A stretch of 64,000 nt of DNA. It comes from Streptomyces caelestis. GTDB taxonomy: Bacteria; Actinomycetota; Actinomycetes; Streptomycetales; Streptomycetaceae. Location: assembly GCF_014205255.1 (NCBI RefSeq), contig NZ_JACHNE010000001.1, positions 3,162,001-3,226,000 on the forward strand, read 5' to 3'. Positions 61,512-64,000 of this stretch are shown in pieces. Made by a program: the position numbers and the translations under genes. How positions within the stretch are numbered: position 1 is the first letter of the stretch; every line of letters starts with the position of its first letter. The notes under the pieces are model-generated. The model did not search any database. It saw nothing but the letters and a program-made list of their open reading frames with translations, and had not been told where the DNA came from.

Positions 61512-63371
61512 ATGCGGGAGCGAGCGGTGAGCGGAACCTCCGAAGGGCCGGCGCCCGCGGCAGACCTCGACCGGCCGGTCGTCACAGAGAGTGAGATCAA
61601 CACGCCTTCCCGTACCGAGCCCCCGGCGCGTGCGCCCTACAGCTCCGTCTTCACGGCCGCCCCGCTCGCCATGGCCGTCGTCGACCGGGAGGGGATGGTC
61701 GTCAGCGCCAACGACTCGCTCGGCGCGCTGCTCGGCAGTGCCCCGGACGAGCTGGCCGGGGCCGTCGCCGCCGACCTGGTCGACCTCACCTGTGACGCCC
61801 GCACCTGGCACGCGTACCGCGAGGTGCTGCGGGGCCGGCAGTCCCGGCTGCGCTGCACGCGCCGCCTCAAACACCCCGACGGGCACTCGCTGTGGGTGCA
61901 GGTGACGGTCGCCCCGCTGCCCGCCGAGGACCGGGCCGTCCTGCTGTCCGTCGCCGACATCAGCTCCCGCCGTGAACTCCAGGGCCGGCTACGGCACTTG
62001 CAGATGCACGACCCGGTGACCCGGCTGCCCAACCGCACGCTGTTCTTCGAACGCCTGTCGGCCGCGTTGGAGGCGGAGTCGTACGAGCAGAGCGGCACCG
62101 GCCGGATCGGCCTGTGCTACCTGGACCTGGACGGCTTCAAGGCCATCAACGACACCCTCGGCCACCGCGTGGGCGACCGGCTGCTGGCCGCCGTCGCCGA
62201 GCGCCTCACGCGCTGCGCGGACGAGGCCGGTCACGCCCGCCCCAGCACCCCGCTGGTGGCCCGGCTCGGCGGGGACGAGTTCGCACTGCTCGTCGAGGAC
62301 TCCACGGGCACCGAGCAACTGGCCGAGCTCGCCGAGTCGGTGCTGGAGGCGATCCAGGACCCGTTCGACATCTCCGGCCAGCGGCTGTCGGTCTCGGCGT
62401 CGATCGGTGTCGTGGAGCGGCACGCGGCCGGGACGAGTCCGACCGCCCTGATGCAGGCGGCGGACACCACGCTGTACTGGGCGAAGGCCGACGGCAAGTC
62501 CCGCTGGACCCTGTTCGACCCGGAGCGCAACGCCCACCGCATGACCCGCCAGGCCCTCGCCTCCACGCTGCGGCCGGCCATCGACCGGGGCGAGTTCCAG
62601 TTGGAGTACCAGCCGCTGGTCGGCATGGAGGACGACCGGCTGCACGGGGTCGAGGCGCTCATCCGCTGGAATCATCCTCAGTTCGGCGTACTGACGCCGA
62701 ATCGGTTCATCGGACTTGCCGAGGAGGACGGTTCGATCGTTCCGCTGGGCCGCTGGGTGCTGCGGACAGCTTGCCGGCAGGCCCGTCGCTGGCAGTTGGA
62801 CCACCCCGACGAGCCGCCGATCTTCGTGAGCGTGAACGTGGCGGTGCGTCAGGTCTGGGACTCCGACCTGGTGGCGGACGTGGCGGAGACCCTGGCCGAG
62901 ACGGGCCTCGCGCCGCACCTGCTCCAGCTGGAGCTCACCGAGTCGGCGGTGATGGGCTCGGCCGGCCGGCCGCTCCAGGCCCTGAAGGCCCTCAGCGAGA
63001 TGGGCGTACGCATCGCCATCGACGACTTCGGCACCGGCTACTCGAACCTGGCCTACCTCAGCCGCCTGCCGGTGTCCGTCCTGAAGCTGGACGGCACCTT
63101 CGTCCGCGGCTTCCAGTACGACGACCGGGACACCTCCACCCGCCCCAACCCGGCCGACGAGGTCGTGGTCGAGGCGATGATCCAGCTCGCCCACCGGCTC
63201 GGGCTGACCGTCACCGCCGAATGCGTGGAGACCTCGGCCCAGGCGACCCGGTTGCGGCGCATCGGCTGCGACACCGGGCAGGGCTGGCTCTACTCCCGTC
63301 CGGTGCCGCCGGATCGCATCTCCGAGCTGCTGGACACGCCGGGTGTTCAGGCGGGCGTCGGCAACCCGTAG
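61512..63371 (+). CDS. cdgA: PAS-GGDEF-EAL cyclic-di-GMP enzyme
   Basis: 619 residues. PAS domain (about 45-155, VFTAAPLAMAVVDREGMVVS), GGDEF domain (about 165-335) with intact ARLGGDEFALL at 251-261, EAL domain (about 345-605) with VEALIRW at 380-386, IDDFGTGYSNLAYL and AECVETSAQATRL. Both signature motifs are intact; no inhibitory RxxD site precedes GGDEF. It could make and degrade c-di-GMP, the dimer-former of BldD that controls sporulation. Layout and location match S. coelicolor cdgA (memory). Start ATG 61512 or GTG 61527. Its end overlaps the convergent next gene by 25 bases. Confidence 0.9.
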   Translation: MRERAVSGTSEGPAPAADLDRPVVTESEINTPSRTEPPARAPYSSVFTAAPLAMAVVDREGMVVSANDSLGALLGSAPDELAGAVAADLVDLTCDARTWHAYREVLRGRQSRLRCTRRLKHPDGHSLWVQVTVAPLPAEDRAVLLSVADISSRRELQGRLRHLQMHDPVTRLPNRTLFFERLSAALEAESYEQSGTGRIGLCYLDLDGFKAINDTLGHRVGDRLLAAVAERLTRCADEAGHARPSTPLVARLGGDEFALLVEDSTGTEQLAELAESVLEAIQDPFDISGQRLSVSASIGVVERHAAGTSPTALMQAADTTLYWAKADGKSRWTLFDPERNAHRMTRQALASTLRPAIDRGEFQLEYQPLVGMEDDRLHGVEALIRWNHPQFGVLTPNRFIGLAEEDGSIVPLGRWVLRTACRQARRWQLDHPDEPPIFVSVNVAVRQVWDSDLVADVAETLAETGLAPHLLQLELTESAVMGSAGRPLQALKALSEMGVRIAIDDFGTGYSNLAYLSRLPVSVLKLDGTFVRGFQYDDRDTSTRPNPADEVVVEAMIQLAHRLGLTVTAECVETSAQATRLRRIGCDTGQGWLYSRPVPPDRISELLDTPGVQAGVGNP

Positions 63372-64000
63372 GCGTCGGCGATGAGTTCGTAGGAGCGCAC
63401 GCGTACGTCGCCGCCGTGCGCGTTGGCCGTGATCATCAGCTCGTCGGCGCCGGTGCGCTTGGCGAGGTCGTCCAGGCCGGAGCGGACCTCGTCCGGGGTG
63501 CCGTGGATGACGTTCGCGTTCCAGGAGTCGACGAAGTCGCGCTCCATCGGGCTGAACTCGTGGGCCTCCGCCTCCTCGGGGCTGGGTACGAGGCCGGGGC
63601 GTCCGGTGCGCAGCCGGACCATGCTGAGCGCGGCGGCCAGGACCTGGCGGCGGGCCTCCCGCTCCTCGTCGGCGGCGAGGGCGGAGACGCCGATGAGGGC
63701 GTACGGCTCGTCGAGCACGGCGGACGGCTGGAAGGACTCCCGGTACAGGTCCAGGGCCGGGATCGTGTTCTGCGCCGAGAAGTGGTGGGCGAAGGCGAAG
63801 GGCAGTCCGAGTGCGCCGGCCAGGCGGGCACTGAAGCCGGAGGAGCCGAGCAGCCAGATGGGCGGGCGGTGCGGGGACTGGACGCCGCCGGGGGACGTGG
63901 CCTGGACCGGCCCCGGTACGGCGTGGATACGACGGTAGGGATGGCCGTCGGGGAAGTCGTCGTCGAGGAACCGGGTCAGCTCGGCGAGCTGCTGGGGGAA
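63347..64000 (-). CDS. Luciferase-like flavin-dependent monooxygenase (partial)
   Basis: About 217 C-terminal residues; the start is beyond the window. PPIWLLGSSGFSARLAGALG and LPFAFAHHFSAQNTIPALDL are diagnostic of the LLM family that uses reduced FMN or F420; HGTPDEVRSGLDDLAKRTGA and ELMITANAHG form its C-terminal part. Group assignment and substrate unknown. It converges on cdgA with overlapping coding ends. Confidence 0.85.
   Translation of the reverse strand, partial: FPQQLAELTRFLDDDFPDGHPYRRIHAVPGPVQATSPGGVQSPHRPPIWLLGSSGFSARLAGALGLPFAFAHHFSAQNTIPALDLYRESFQPSAVLDEPYALIGVSALAADEEREARRQVLAAALSMVRLRTGRPGLVPSPEEAEAHEFSPMERDFVDSWNANVIHGTPDEVRSGLDDLAKRTGADELMITANAHGGDVRVRSYELIADAYGLPTPA

Overview
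The window is high-GC actinobacterial DNA with Streptomyces codon use, GTG/TTG starts and GTGA/ATGA gene overlaps. Several landmarks fix it as a Streptomyces chromosomal core segment: a complete desferrioxamine locus (desEF, desABCD) with two iron boxes, adpA with its in-frame TTA codon followed by orn, the cellobiose/cellotriose locus cebR-cebEFG-bglC with CebR operators, and a PAS-GGDEF-EAL gene matching cdgA. Gene order follows the S. coelicolor chromosome around this locus (from memory, not from a search).

Layout. 1-7.3 kb: end of an ABC exporter, an acyl-CoA dehydrogenase, a TesB thioesterase, a conserved putative phosphatase, a scar with PucR-regulator and TnpB remnants, then an agmatinase-family ureohydrolase coupled to a thiamine-diphosphate enzyme. 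7.3-12.4 kb: secreted or envelope proteins (zincin, GT-C membrane glycosyltransferase, beta-lactamase-fold protein, phytase-like protein). 12.5-18.8 kb: a TetR regulator divergent from a leucine/branched-chain catabolic operon (two acyl-CoA carboxylase subunits, HMG-CoA lyase, acyl-CoA dehydrogenase) with a paired palindromic operator between them. 19.3-26.8 kb: siderophore uptake and biosynthesis, with a 38-base poly-C tract between desF and desA. 26.9-33.6 kb: SHOCT protein, purple acid phosphatase-like protein, glmS, acetate-family membrane protein, universal stress protein. 34-36.3 kb: adpA, orn, tRNA-His. 36.3-48.1 kb: a decayed MFS gene, the ceb locus, then an alpha-galactosidase with its own sugar ABC importer. 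48.3-53 kb: a broken histidine kinase, a spermidine-synthase-like protein, an HTH/TPR regulator and a histidine phosphatase. 53.1-59.8 kb: a PAP2 membrane phosphatase, then three genes that look like a split nuclease-helicase module, two very short coupled reading frames that repeat the helicase tail, and two small conserved proteins. 59.8-64 kb: tRNA-Lys, an M6 peptidase, cdgA and a partial flavin monooxygenase.

The best candidate for something undescribed is 53.9-58.6 kb. A RecB/Cas4-type nuclease with four cysteines placed as in iron-sulfur nucleases, an unrecognised 530-residue protein and an Upf1/Dna2-like superfamily I helicase lie together. The helicase's last ~20 codons are then repeated in two ATGA-coupled mini-genes that both start MTHTS and end in LAHLAEHRVxW. 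No CRISPR array, integrase, intact insertion sequence or rRNA was seen. All homology statements come from reading motifs; none was confirmed by database search.
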